Positions 1 to 8,308 of a stretch of 64,000 bases of DNA are shown here, piece after piece (the stretch's first letter is position 1; each line of letters opens with the position of its first letter). This DNA is from Streptomyces sp. SCSIO 30461. Its GTDB lineage: Bacteria > Actinomycetota > Actinomycetes > Streptomycetales > Streptomycetaceae. The position numbers and the translations under genes were made by a program. The notes under the pieces are model-generated. The model was given only the letters and a program-made list of their open reading frames with translations. It was not told the origin of the DNA and searched no databases. Where the stretch lies: the NCBI RefSeq assembly GCF_037023745.1, contig NZ_CP146101.1:4146001-4210000 (forward strand), given 5' to 3'.

Positions 1-197
1 ACGCAGGTCTGCAGCGCCGCCTTCGCCGCGGCCGGTTGTTCCTCACCCCAGATGGCTCGCTGCAGATACTCGGCGGACACCACGCCGTTCGCATTCAACA
101 GCAGAGCGGCCAGCAGGTTGGTCGGTTTGGAAGGTGGGAGCACGACGCTTTCCATGCCGTCCGTGATGCTCAACGGCCCCAGTACCTCGAATCGCAT
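1..197 (-). CDS. SARP-family transcriptional regulator, N-terminal part (gene runs off left edge)
   Basis: Reading leftwards from an ATG at 197 gives an open frame to the window edge. The protein begins MRFEVLGPLSIT and continues through a PSKPTNLLAALLLNANG segment to YLQRAIWGEE. This is the first half of the OmpR-like winged-helix domain found at the N-terminus of AfsR/DnrI/RedD (SARP) activators, which bind direct repeats near -35 regions and usually switch on secondary-metabolite clusters. Only about 65 residues are visible, so it cannot be told whether it is a small SARP or a large AfsR type with an NTPase. The family call rests on the domain pattern; the target cluster is unknown. Confidence 0.8.
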   Translation of the reverse strand, partial: MRFEVLGPLSITDGMESVVLPPSKPTNLLAALLLNANGVVSAEYLQRAIWGEEQPAAAKAALQTC

Positions 198-1160
198 CGC
201 CGTGCCTAGTCCCCACCGTTGAGCGGCGTGCGCGGACCGACCGGTGCGGCGGTCGGCTGCCGCCGCTGGGCCGTGGCCCGGTGAAGGGGCCCTTGGACCG
301 CCTGCGGGAGTGACGGCCCCGCCGCGGTTCCGCCGGGCCGGTGGCACCTGCCGTCGCCCCCGGTGGGCACGATCGCCACCCCCGCCGTACCGGCGCCGAC
401 CGCCAGTACGGCGCGTGCACGGTCCGAGGCGGCACCGGCGCGTGTCTGCCCTGCCGACGTCTTCGTCGTTCCCGCCATGCTTCGCCCCCCCCAGATCGCT
501 CCGCTTCGGTCGTTTTCGCGGTGCGCGTCACGATGTCAACGACATCTCCGCGGCAGCGCGGGCGTCCCCCCGGCCGTACTGCCGTAACGGCGTGCCCGGC
601 GCCAGGTGGTGGCCACCACGGCGGAGCGCGCTCATCATTCGCGCCCCTCATTGTCATTGTCAAGATCCTTGTCAACAGCGGAATTTGATGAAAAATCAAC
701 TCTCTTGAGAGCCACACCCCAACCGCCCATGATCGTTTGTTTTCCGCTGGCCAGGCCTGGTTTTGATCGGGGCGGGGGAAGGATGCCGGCTTCTTGCCCG
801 CTCGACGGCCGAGCGTTGGACGCGGATGGATGAGCGGCCTGGCGAGCCCCGTTCCGGATTCGCCCTGGTGGGGACGTGCCACGGTTCAGGTGCGGACCAC
901 GACGGCCGCCCCTCGGGGTGTCGCTGTTCAGCGCCGGGCATCGGCGACCGGGAGCGACGACGGCGACGTGGGCGCGCGATCCAAGGGCCGCGCCCTCAGA
1001 GCCTGATGCCCCGTTCGTGGAGCAGGAGCATTCCGACGGAGGCGATCACCACGCTCATGGCATGGGCGCGGTCCTGGGGAGCAACGCATGCTCCGATCCG
1101 CGGCTCCCAGACGTACAACCTCGCGGGGCGGCGGCGAGTCCAACGGGGTGAGGCGCTGCG
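198..1160. other. 963-bp stretch without a convincing gene
   Basis: Open frames here read as low-complexity Arg/Pro/Gly-rich shadow. A 90-codon frame on the minus strand (206-478) has a G-run in front of its ATG and a short hydrophobic segment, but is not recognisable. On the minus strand about 1010-1140, a frame ending at 1005 encodes a tail RLYVWEPRIGACV then VIASVGMLLLHERG that looks protein-like but has no start; it may be the end of a decayed gene. Repeats at 634-674 are listed separately. Confidence 0.5.
634..675 (-). promoter_or_regulatory. Direct TTGTCA repeats overlapping a possible -35/-10 promoter
   Basis: TTGTCA occurs at 651, 657 and 669 on the plus strand, the outer copies forming a 12-bp direct repeat. 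Read on the minus strand, TTGACA at 663-658 followed after 18 bases by AATGAT at 639-634 resembles a sigma-70-type promoter firing towards the VanZ-free gap and the SARP gene. Heptamer direct repeats at 11-bp spacing are what SARP proteins bind, so autoregulation is possible, but the start codon is over 400 bases away. The assignment is tentative. Confidence 0.35.
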
Positions 1161-1685
1161 CTACGGGCTGCCACAGGACACGCCTGCGCGGACGGGGCGC
1201 CGCCCGAGCAACAGGCAGCCCAGCAGCGCACCCGTGGTGTTGAGGATGACGTCGTCGATGTCAAAGGCTCGGCCGGTGATCAGCGTACCCTGGGCCACCT
1301 CGACCAGGATCATGACGAGGGCAGTCACCGCCGCCACCCGCAGCAGACCCCGCGCCTTCGGCAGGAGCACCGGCAGAAGTACGCCGAAGGGAACACCCAG
1401 CAGCACGTTGCCACCGAGCTGTCCGACCGTGTCGAGGAACGCGGGCTGGCCGATGTACTCACGTATGGAGTCCCCGGGACGGAGGTTGCTGTGGGTCAGT
1501 GCCTCCGAGGCCGCCGAAGGCTCGAGCGTGAGCCGGGCAAGGACCACGCTGAACGCCACGGTCCCGGCGAAGGCCAGCAGCACGGCCAGTCCGCGCACGA
1601 GCGGTCTGGTCGGCCGGCCGCCATGCACCGCGCTCTCGTCGGCTTCCGTAACCGAGGTGTCGTCCGATGCGGCCTGCGTCATCAT
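1161..1685 (-). CDS. VanZ-family membrane protein
   Basis: The 174-residue product has four predicted membrane segments (about residues 28-48, 85-105, 110-130 and 147-162). It carries the hallmark C-terminal pattern of the VanZ fold, an FDIDDVILNTTGALLG motif between the last two helices. VanZ relatives are integral membrane proteins; the founding member gives low-level teicoplanin resistance, but most actinobacterial homologues have no known role. The hydrophilic N-terminus (about 25 residues) faces the cytoplasm if the topology is typical. An ATG pair at 1685 is preceded by an AGGGG stretch. The gene stands alone, with no resistance operon around it. The family call is solid; the function is not. 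Confidence 0.8.
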   Translation of the reverse strand: MMTQAASDDTSVTEADESAVHGGRPTRPLVRGLAVLLAFAGTVAFSVVLARLTLEPSAASEALTHSNLRPGDSIREYIGQPAFLDTVGQLGGNVLLGVPFGVLLPVLLPKARGLLRVAAVTALVMILVEVAQGTLITGRAFDIDDVILNTTGALLGCLLLGRRPVRAGVSCGSP

Positions 1686-2319
1686 CGCCCCTACCCCAGT
1701 CCGTTGACGTCCCAGCTCCGGTACCCCCGCCGGTTAGGCCCGACATGCCCGGAGCGCGCCACGTCACGGTGAACGGCGTATGGCATCGGACCGAGCCCTA
1801 CCGGGCATCCCCGGCATGGTGGACGGACCGGCCGCTACAGGAATCGGCGAATCGGGGCGACCGACGCCTCCTCTCTCCGGGGCCGGCAGCGGGCCGCTCT
1901 CGGCTCCGCTCGCCGCCATCGCAGCGCGCAATCCGGAGCACACGCCGGTCGGCTCGGACTCGGGCGCCTTCGACACCACATGTCAACTGGCCGGTGCGCC
2001 AGGGAGTGCAGCCACCGGAGCCATCCTCCAAGCCGACCTCGGCAGCACCCCGACCACCGGGACACAGGCCGCTGTCGCTTTCTGGCGGGGATGGGCTGCG
2101 GCCGGAGCAGCCGAACGGACGTCCCGTTCTCGTCCCCGAGGGCGTCATGGCGCCGCGTCGACACCCAGGTCCGCGCCGCCGAACCCGCGCTCCGTTCGAG
2201 TGACTGCCGTGCCTCGACCACCTGGAGCGGGGGTCTCCGCGCAGTGACCTACCGCCCCCGGGCGCTGCGTCCGGGCCCATCCCTCAGTGCCTGTTTCTGA
2301 GCCCCGGTTCTGAGTAGCC
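1686..2319. other. 634-bp stretch without an assigned gene
   Basis: The longest plausible plus-strand frame (1780-2247, 155 codons) has moderately high GC3 but no recognisable domain, no good ribosome binding site, and competes with several equally long antisense frames. It was left unannotated. The right end of the stretch holds the left copy of the 20-bp inverted repeat at 2281. Confidence 0.4.
2281..2300 (+). repeat. Left copy of a 20-bp inverted repeat bounding a 5.9-kb island
   Basis: Bases 2281-2300 (CCCTC followed by AGTGCCTGTTTCTGA) match the reverse complement of 8168-8187 at 19 of 20 positions. The two copies face each other and enclose the zinc-ribbon gene, the DUF6192 pair, both transposases and the S41 peptidase. 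No target duplication is obvious outside them. They may be the ends of a mobile unit or remains of two copies of one terminal repeat. Confidence 0.5.
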
Positions 2320-2652
2320 TTGGGTCCTATCGCTGGCGTGGTGTCCGAGAGCACCGGGCGGGCCGGGGAGAGGAACTGTCGGGCTTGTGGCGACCGGTTG
2401 AGGCCGGGGGCGAGGCCGCAGGCGGTGTTCTGCTCGTCGGCGTGTCGTGCCAGGCAGTGGCGTACGGAGCGGCGGTTGCGCAAGCGTCTGGCGGCGGTGC
2501 GGGACGGTTCGGGCGAGGTCGAGTGCCCTCAGTGCGGGGCCCGTTGGGTGGCTGGCGTCGACCGGAGGTCGACGGCCGTGTACTGCTCGACGCGGTGCAA
2601 GGTGAGGGCCTGGAGGGCCCGGAAGGAACTGTTCGGCGAACGGTCACAGTGA
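2320..2652 (+). CDS. Small protein with two treble-clef/zinc-ribbon-like CxxC motifs
   Basis: The 110-residue product has two copies of a CxxCG...FCS/YCSxxCRxRxWR pattern: CRACG with FCSSACRARQWR in the first half, and CPQCG with YCSTRCKVRAWRAR in the second. Each has four cysteines able to bind one zinc, followed by basic residues, as in small actinobacterial proteins presumed to bind nucleic acid. The start shown is TTG at 2320; GTG at 2338 or 2341 is equally possible because none has a clear ribosome binding site. It is the first gene inside the 20-bp inverted repeats. No function is known. Confidence 0.6.
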   Translation: MGPIAGVVSESTGRAGERNCRACGDRLRPGARPQAVFCSSACRARQWRTERRLRKRLAAVRDGSGEVECPQCGARWVAGVDRRSTAVYCSTRCKVRAWRARKELFGERSQ

Positions 2653-2820
2653 CCGTATCGCGAACGCATCCTGAGTCCGACTTCAGTCACCAGACGGTCA
2701 TTTGCAGTCAATCGTTGTGATCTTCCGATTTGCGGTCTGACTCTCGGCTGAAGGAAGCGGGCCCTGTCCCGTCACGGCGAGAGGTGCCGTGCCCCGGCCC
2801 GCGCATGGGTGGTGAAAGCC

Positions 2821-3822
2821 ATGCCGGAGGAGATCGACAAGATCGGAAGTGTTTCCCAGCGGCGGTACGAGCAGATCGTGTCCGAGCTGCGGGACGTGGT
2901 GGAACAGCAGACGCGCGGGCAGTTCACGATCGGGGACCGCGCCCTGGAGATTGAGCCGATGAGGGAGCCGGGCGGCCACCAAGCGGTGGACCCGGAGTGG
3001 TCGGTGACCACGACGCTCACGCGGCTGGCCGAGGACATCGGCCTGAAGTTCAGCACAGTGAAGTCGGCGAGGTGGACGTCCTCGCGCTGGCCGGCTGGCC
3101 GTCGGCAGAAGGGCGTCTCCTACACCGTTCACCGGATCCTGGCCTACATCGAGAACGATCAGGAACGGTTCGCCGCGATCCTCACACCGCCTGGGGGCAA
3201 GGCCCGGTGGACGCCGGACGACGCCAGCCGACGGGTCGGGAACCGGGTCGAGACACCGGTGACGCCGAAGGAGAAGATCACCGCGATCCACACGCTCGCT
3301 CAGGACGACCAGGTCGCCGCGGCGGTGACCAGCGACTTCCTGAAGCGACCCGAGGTGACAGCCAAGGTGACCACGGTGGATAAGGCCCGGGTGGTGGAGG
3401 AGTTCACCCGCGACGAGCAAGTGGCCACCACTGCGGCCACGAACCTGCTGCGCAGGCCGGACGTCGCGTTCAAGGCGATGAGCGACGACACCGCCCGCTT
3501 CCAGGTCAACCATGCCCAGGTCGAGCGGTCCCGGCAAGCCCGCGAGCGCTTCGAGGACACCAGCCCGGTGGCCCCGGCGGTCCGTCACATCGACCGGACC
3601 GTGGAGTTCCTGGACCTGGTCACCGCCTGCCACTCGTTCGTCGCCGCGGCCGGTCGGGCCGTTCCTGGCCTGCGGGACCGCACGCTCGACGAGGACGAGC
3701 GCACGATCGTGCACGGGAACGTCGCGAAAGTACGGGCGACGCTCGACTGGATCGAGACCGCCGTCGACACCGGCAAGGTCGACATGGACGACGAGCTCGC
3801 CCGTCTGCTGCAGGGCCAGTAG
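2821..3822 (+). CDS. DUF6192-family protein (RacO-like)
   Basis: The product is about 333 residues, hydrophilic, and has no signal peptide or membrane segment. Residues 1-120 contain a probable helix-turn-helix region (TLTRLAEDIGLKFSTVKSAR), followed by a W/R-rich stretch. The middle is helical and repetitive (DDQVAAAVTSDFLKRPEV, then DEQVATTAATNLLRRPDV), suggesting an internal duplication at about 165-235. The C-terminal 90 residues form another helical unit. This matches the DUF6192 family seen widely in Streptomyces, often beside a small partner such as the next gene, three bases downstream. The start could also be GTG at 2809. A DNA-binding or plasmid/chromosome-maintenance role is plausible but unproven. 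Confidence 0.65.
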   Translation: MPEEIDKIGSVSQRRYEQIVSELRDVVEQQTRGQFTIGDRALEIEPMREPGGHQAVDPEWSVTTTLTRLAEDIGLKFSTVKSARWTSSRWPAGRRQKGVSYTVHRILAYIENDQERFAAILTPPGGKARWTPDDASRRVGNRVETPVTPKEKITAIHTLAQDDQVAAAVTSDFLKRPEVTAKVTTVDKARVVEEFTRDEQVATTAATNLLRRPDVAFKAMSDDTARFQVNHAQVERSRQARERFEDTSPVAPAVRHIDRTVEFLDLVTACHSFVAAAGRAVPGLRDRTLDEDERTIVHGNVAKVRATLDWIETAVDTGKVDMDDELARLLQGQ

Positions 3823-3824
3823 TC

Positions 3825-4244
3825 ATGCCCCGCGCCTCACGGCGCCGGGGCGAAGCCGCGCAGCGGCATGCTGACACCCTCCGGTTCGTCCTGTTCGAGG
3901 CCCGGCCCGCGGGGCTGGTGTTTCCTCAGTTGGTCCGCGCCAGCGAACTGTCCCCGAGTCAGGTCCGCGCCGGGCTGGCCTGTCTACGCGACGTCATCGC
4001 CTCCAACGGCTGGCCGCCGCTGATCTGGACCAGGGAGAACGGCTATCAGCTCGGCGCCGAGCGGGCCGCCCTGGAGGCATACGAGCGGGCGGTGGTCAAC
4101 GAGAAGCTGACCGAGTTCCGCCGGTTCATCACCGGCACGGTCGCCCCACACGCCGCCGCCCATCCGAACGACAAATGGGTACGTCACATCGTCGCCCAGC
4201 TCAACTCCATCGAATCCACCCTCGACCTCATCGCCACCGCCTGA
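3825..4244 (+). CDS. RacP-like winged-helix protein
   Basis: The 139-residue basic protein starts two bases after the DUF6192 stop codon, so the two genes are almost certainly one operon. Residues 20-75 read as a winged helix-turn-helix, with helices around VFPQLVRASELSPSQVRAGLACLRD and a wing at PLIWTRENGYQLG. The C-terminal 60 residues are helical and may dimerise. It resembles small Streptomyces proteins annotated as RacP that accompany DUF6192 genes. A strong hairpin 10 bases after its stop ends the unit. DNA binding is inferred from the fold pattern; the target and process are unknown. Confidence 0.6.
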   Translation: MPRASRRRGEAAQRHADTLRFVLFEARPAGLVFPQLVRASELSPSQVRAGLACLRDVIASNGWPPLIWTRENGYQLGAERAALEAYERAVVNEKLTEFRRFITGTVAPHAAAHPNDKWVRHIVAQLNSIESTLDLIATA

Positions 4245-4253
4245 ACCGTGAGT

Positions 4254-4285
4254 CCCTGCTTCCGGCCGACCGGCCGGAAGCAGGG
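4254..4285 (+). terminator. 14-bp stem-loop after the DUF6192/RacP operon
   Basis: CCCTGCTTCCGGCC at 4254-4267 pairs perfectly with 4272-4285 around a four-base loop. It lies just after the stop codon at 4244 and just before the IS5-family transposase. There is no T-tract, which is usual for terminators in high-GC actinobacteria. Confidence 0.75.
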
Positions 4286-4308
4286 GAAGCCGGGGCCTGA
4301 AGGACACC

Positions 4309-5124
4309 GTGATGCGTCGCCGCCGCTATCCCTCGGACATGTCGAACGCCGAGTGGGCCCTGATCGAACCGCTGCTGCCGACCCCGGCTTGCGACACTCC
4401 GACCGGCGGCCGGCCGGAGAAGCATCCCCGTCGCGAGATCGTCGACGCGATCCGCTATGTCGTCGACACCGGCTGCAAATGGCGGGCCCTGCCCGCCGAC
4501 TTCCCGCCCTGGCGGACCGTCTGGGGCTTCATGGCCCGCTGGGCCGCCTGCGGCGTGATCGGCCAGATCCGTGACCACCTCGCCGGGCGGATCCGCCGCG
4601 ACATGGGCAAAGGCCCAAGGGCGGTCGCTACCGTGATCGACTCCCAGTCCGTCAAGACCGCCGAGACCGTCGGCAAGGACTCCCGCGGCTACGACGCGGG
4701 CAAGAAGATCAACGGTCGCAAGCGGCACCTCATCGTCGACACTCGCGGCCTTCCCCTGTTCGTGATGGTCACTCCCGCCGACCTTCACGACAGCCACGCG
4801 GCCAAGGAAGTCCTCTTCCGCCTCCGCCTCATGCACCCGGAGATCACCATCGTCTGGGCAGACTCTGCCTACGCGGGCAAGCTCGTGACCTGGGCGAAGA
4901 AGCACCTCGGGCTCACGATCAAGACCGTCAGCCGCCCGAAGGACTCCTCAGGCTTCATCGTGCTGCCGCGTCGCTGGGTCGTCGAACGGACCTGGGCCTG
5001 GATGATGCACGCCCGCCGGCACGCACGCGACTACGAACGACTCGTCCAACACTCCGAAACCCTGATCACCTGGGCCGCGATCACCCTCATGACCAGACGT
5101 CTCACTCGGGGAACAAGAGCCTGA
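4309..5124 (+). CDS. IS5-family DDE transposase
   Basis: The 271-residue product is full length for the small IS5-group enzymes with a DUF4096-type N-terminus (residues 5-80, YPSDMSNAEWALIEPLLP at the start) and a DDE catalytic core. The acidic triad is visible as D in TVIDSQSVK, D in VWADSAYAG and E in RRWVVERTWAW. No frameshift or internal stop is present, so it may be active. Clear terminal inverted repeats were not found by eye near 4290 or 5150, so the element's exact ends are open. It sits inside the island bounded by the 20-bp inverted repeats. Confidence 0.85.
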   Translation: MMRRRRYPSDMSNAEWALIEPLLPTPACDTPTGGRPEKHPRREIVDAIRYVVDTGCKWRALPADFPPWRTVWGFMARWAACGVIGQIRDHLAGRIRRDMGKGPRAVATVIDSQSVKTAETVGKDSRGYDAGKKINGRKRHLIVDTRGLPLFVMVTPADLHDSHAAKEVLFRLRLMHPEITIVWADSAYAGKLVTWAKKHLGLTIKTVSRPKDSSGFIVLPRRWVVERTWAWMMHARRHARDYERLVQHSETLITWAAITLMTRRLTRGTRA

Positions 5125-5214
5125 ACCGCCTCTGCCCGACATCCCGCTCCGATCGCACGGTGACGTCGGCATCACCTGGCGCGAAAGCCGGGTTCAAGGC
5201 CCAGCACTCGGTAG

Positions 5215-6234
5215 TCACGGAGCCTTGCGGCAGCCGTCTTGAGTTCTGAGCCAGTCCGTAGCCGTCGTCAACACTTGGTCGTGTCCGCCCGTAACCGGGA
5301 CATTTACGTCGGGGGCGATGGGCCCGCTGTAAAGGTTCCCGTTCCGGTCAGCTTCGCGGGCCACGGTCAAGATGACCAGCGCGCCGTCGGAGAGCTCGTA
5401 CGGGGCGTTCGCGGTCGGGACACCGGCGGTCGGCTGCCCGAACGTGCGGGTGTTGGGCCGGCCTCGGAACGCGATGGTGACTGCCTCCGCGGCACTCGCG
5501 GTCCTCCCGCTGGTCAGCACGGCCACCGGCGGCATTGGCCGTGCGAGAGACGGAGGGGAGCCCCATTCGTCAATGTACTGGCGGGGTGTGCCGTTCTCGA
5601 TCGTCCATGGAGCCTTCTCGCCGTCTGCGTAGACAGCTTCGCCGACCGTCCCGTCGCCGAGAATAGGCCCCACGGCGGCAAGCGGCCCCCACATGTCTCC
5701 GCCGCTGTTGCTCCGCATGTCGATGACCCAGCCGCAGGTGCCCTGTTCGTCGAGCGCGCTGACGGTCGAACGCGCCGCGCGGACGTACGGGGCTGCAACA
5801 CGGTCGGACGGCACTGGCGGGAGCGTCAGATAGCCGATGGCGCCCGCGAGGTGGCGGCCTTCGGGGAGCATCAGGTCGTCAGCCGGCGCATTCAGGGCTT
5901 GGGACGCTTCCTGGGGGTCGAAAAAGGTGCTGTGCCGGTCGTCTAGGTCTCTCAACGCTTGCCGGATCGCCCCATAGGTCTCGGCAGGTGTCTGTGCCTT
6001 CTGGGCACGAGCAACGGCGTTCCGACGGACCTTTGGCCAGTCCACGTCTGCTGTGACGAGGGAGTGCTTCTCCATCACATCCAGCGCGGAAGTCAGGTAG
6101 GCGCTTGCCTCCGGGGTCATCCCGCTTACCGTCTCGACATCACCTTCGGCGGTGCACCCCGCCACCGTCAGTGCGGCGCAAATGAATGCGACCTTGGCCA
6201 AACCGGATATTCGGCCTCTTGTCGGCACTCTCAT
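5215..6234 (-). CDS. Secreted S41-family (tail-specific/C-terminal-processing-like) peptidase, lipoprotein
   Basis: Translation from ATG 6234 is supported by an AGGAA seven bases upstream; a longer frame to 6282 lacks this. The 339-residue product begins with a basic stretch, a hydrophobic helix and the lipobox LTVAGC (Cys about 27), so it should be an extracytoplasmic lipoprotein. The core has the S41 features GAIGYLTLP, the VIDMRSNSGGD turn, and the catalytic serine in TSGRTASAAEA (Ser about 247). A PDZ domain is not evident, so it is a compact relative of interphotoreceptor-retinoid-binding/CtpA-like peptidases. The substrate is unknown. It lies between two transposase genes and looks intact. 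Confidence 0.8.
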   Translation of the reverse strand: MRVPTRGRISGLAKVAFICAALTVAGCTAEGDVETVSGMTPEASAYLTSALDVMEKHSLVTADVDWPKVRRNAVARAQKAQTPAETYGAIRQALRDLDDRHSTFFDPQEASQALNAPADDLMLPEGRHLAGAIGYLTLPPVPSDRVAAPYVRAARSTVSALDEQGTCGWVIDMRSNSGGDMWGPLAAVGPILGDGTVGEAVYADGEKAPWTIENGTPRQYIDEWGSPPSLARPMPPVAVLTSGRTASAAEAVTIAFRGRPNTRTFGQPTAGVPTANAPYELSDGALVILTVAREADRNGNLYSGPIAPDVNVPVTGGHDQVLTTATDWLRTQDGCRKAP

Positions 6235-6346
6235 GGCACGTTCCTGATCTGATAGTGGTGATGCACGCCCGATAGATCCCACCCGTTAGAGATCTTTGCC
6301 GCAGGACCACCCGCGCCCCGCTCCAGGCATTTATAGATCAAACGTT

Positions 6347-6370
6347 CTCCCTCCCGGTACCGGGAGGGAG
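6347..6370. repeat. 24-bp perfect palindrome next to the IS1182 left end
   Basis: CTCCCTCCCGGT and its exact reverse complement form a 24-base uninterrupted palindrome. It ends seven bases before the IS1182-type terminal repeat. Elements of this family often insert beside or into hairpins, so it may be the target or part of a former terminator. Confidence 0.7.
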
Positions 6371-6376
6371 TTGTCG

Positions 6377-8089
6377 CTAGAAGATCACTGAAAATCTCGG
6401 GTTTGGGCCCCGCGGGTGGCCCCGCGGGGCCAGACTGCTGTGTGTGCAGGGGGAATGGGCCGGGGAGACGGTCGGGCCGGATGTGTGGGAGACCTGCCGG
6501 GAGCTGATCCCGGCAGGGAGTGTGTTCGCGTTCCTGGCCGAGCACCGCGAGCGGCTGCTGCCGCCGGAGATGTTCGCGGACATGTACCCCTCGGCCAACG
6601 GGCGGCCGAGCCTGCCGCCGCAGGTGCTGGCGACGGCGGTGGTGCTGCAGAGCCTGTTCGGGACCTCGGATGTGGAGACCGTGCTGGAGCTGCGGTGCGA
6701 CCTGCGGTGGAAGGCGGCGTGCGGACTGGGGCTGAACGACACGGCGTTCGACCCGTCGCTGCTGACCTACTTCCGGCGCCGCCTGCAGCGGTCCTCGGAT
6801 CCGGGGCGGATCTTCACCCGGGTCAAGGAGGTCGTGGCCGCCACCGGCATCCTGCGCGGGAAGCGGCGCCGCGCGCTGGACTCCACGGTGTTCGACGACG
6901 CGGTGGCCACCCAGGACACGGTCACCCAGCTGATCTCGGCGATCCGCCGGGTGATCCGCGAGGTCCCCGGCGCCGGCCGCGTCGCCGCCGGGCATTGCAC
7001 CGCTCACGACTACACCGACCCGGGCAAGCCGAAGATCGCCTGGGACGACGAGCAGGCCCGCGCCGGGTTGGTGGACGCGCTGGTCACGGACGCGCTCAAC
7101 CTGTTGGGCCGCCTGCCCGAGCAGGAGCTGGGCGAGCGGGCCGCGAACGCGGTCGGCCTGCTGGCGCTGGTCGCGGGCCAGGATGTGGAGCCCGCCGAGG
7201 GCTCCGACGGGCGCGACGGGCGCTGGCGCATCACCCAGGGGACCGTCCGCGACCGCGTGGTGTCCACCGTCGATCCCGAGGCCAGGCACATCCACAAGAA
7301 CCGCACCCGCCACCAGGAAGGCTTCAAGGGCCACGTCGCCGTCGAGCCGGAGACCGGCTTATTCACCGAGGTCGCCCTCGCCGCGGGCTGCGGCCCCGAG
7401 AACCACGAGGCGAAGATCGCCGAGGACCTCCTCGCCGCCGAGGACGAGCCGTGCGAGGTGCTCGGCGACTCCGCCTACGGCACCGCCGACCTGCGCGACC
7501 ACCTCGAACAGCAGGGCCACGACGCCGTCCTCAAACCACCCCCGCTTCGCGCGGCCGTGCCCGGCGGCTTCACCAGCGACGACTTCCACATCGACACCGA
7601 GAACGGCCAGGTCACCTGCCCTGCCGGGCACATCGTCCCCCTCGGCAAGCCCCGGAAGACCGGCTTGCGGCAGGCTCAGTTCAAGAAGCTGTGTGCCGGC
7701 TGCCCGCTGCGCGAACGCTGCACCACCTCCAAGACCGGCCGCGTCCTGCAAGTCCACCCCCAGCACCAGCGCCTGGCCGACGCCCGTGCCCAGGCCACCG
7801 ACCCCGCCTGGAAAGACACCTACCGCCGCTGGCGGCCACCCGTCGAACGCGGCATCGCCTGGCTGACCACCAAAGGCAACCGCAGACTGCGCTACCTCGG
7901 CACCCTCAAGAACGACACCTGGCTCCGCAACCGAGCCGCCGCCCTCAACCTCCGACGGCTCGTCAACCTCGGCCTCGAAGTGGCCGCCGACGGCACCTGG
8001 ACCCTGACCCCGGCCACACCGTGAAGCACGGAGGGCGGCCCCGCCACCGGCGGACCGCCCCCACAACAAGATTTTCAGCAGCCTTCTAG
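6377..8089 (+). mobile_element. Complete IS1182-family insertion sequence
   Basis: The ends are imperfect inverted repeats: 6377-6397 (CTAGAAG, four variable bases, CTGAAAATCT) and the complement of 8069-8089 (CTAGAAG, four different bases, CTGAAAATCT). Subterminal GC-rich hairpins lie inside both ends (6406-6431 on the left). The 1.7-kb unit holds one transposase gene. No clear target duplication is visible. The structure looks intact enough for mobility. Confidence 0.8.
6444..8024 (+). CDS. IS1182-family transposase
   Basis: The 526-residue DDE transposase is full length. The N-terminal helical DUF772-type region (residues 30-110, ending FDPSLLTYFRRRL) precedes the catalytic core, with D in RALDSTVFDD, D in VLGDSAYGTAD and E in PPVERGIAWL. 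A cysteine cluster near residues 410-430 (CAGCPLRERC) is the zinc-binding feature typical of IS1182. Leucine about 306 is encoded by TTA (7359-7361), the codon read by the developmentally controlled bldA tRNA in Streptomyces, so translation may be limited to late growth. The start at 6444 is the first in-frame candidate after the left terminal repeat; GTG and later starts are possible. Confidence 0.85.
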   Translation: MQGEWAGETVGPDVWETCRELIPAGSVFAFLAEHRERLLPPEMFADMYPSANGRPSLPPQVLATAVVLQSLFGTSDVETVLELRCDLRWKAACGLGLNDTAFDPSLLTYFRRRLQRSSDPGRIFTRVKEVVAATGILRGKRRRALDSTVFDDAVATQDTVTQLISAIRRVIREVPGAGRVAAGHCTAHDYTDPGKPKIAWDDEQARAGLVDALVTDALNLLGRLPEQELGERAANAVGLLALVAGQDVEPAEGSDGRDGRWRITQGTVRDRVVSTVDPEARHIHKNRTRHQEGFKGHVAVEPETGLFTEVALAAGCGPENHEAKIAEDLLAAEDEPCEVLGDSAYGTADLRDHLEQQGHDAVLKPPPLRAAVPGGFTSDDFHIDTENGQVTCPAGHIVPLGKPRKTGLRQAQFKKLCAGCPLRERCTTSKTGRVLQVHPQHQRLADARAQATDPAWKDTYRRWRPPVERGIAWLTTKGNRRLRYLGTLKNDTWLRNRAAALNLRRLVNLGLEVAADGTWTLTPATP

Positions 8090-8167
8090 ACCGACTCCAC
8101 AGCATCCAACGATCGGATCGGCACGCCCTGGGCGTGTCTGTGCCAAGCGTTGACTGACGCCCCGGGA

Positions 8168-8187
8168 TCAGAAACAGGCACTCAGGG
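8168..8187 (-). repeat. Right copy of the 20-bp inverted repeat
   Basis: TCAGAAACAGGCACTCAGGG is the reverse complement of 2281-2300 with one mismatch. It lies 79 bases beyond the IS1182 right end, so it marks a boundary outside that element. Confidence 0.5.
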
Positions 8188-8308
8188 GCTGGAAAGGCTC
8201 TGTACCTCCTCCGTCATCATCGCTACTCTTGGCGCTCCGGATCCGCAACCACTCTCCCGACAGGGAGTTGGCGCAAGATCTCCGTTGTCTGTACCGGAGG
8301 TGCTTGCC

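Noticed and set aside
43..882. 280-codon open frame on the minus strand
   Set aside because: Arg/Pro/Gly-rich, no domain, no ribosome binding site, and it overlaps the real SARP start in another frame.
1780..2247. 155-codon plus-strand frame
   Set aside because: Moderate GC3 but no recognisable feature and equal-length competitors on the other strand.
8122..8136. CACGCCC-T-GGGCGTG hairpin right of the IS1182 element as a duplicate of the left palindrome
   Set aside because: The sequence is unrelated to the 24-bp palindrome at 6347, so it is not a target duplication.
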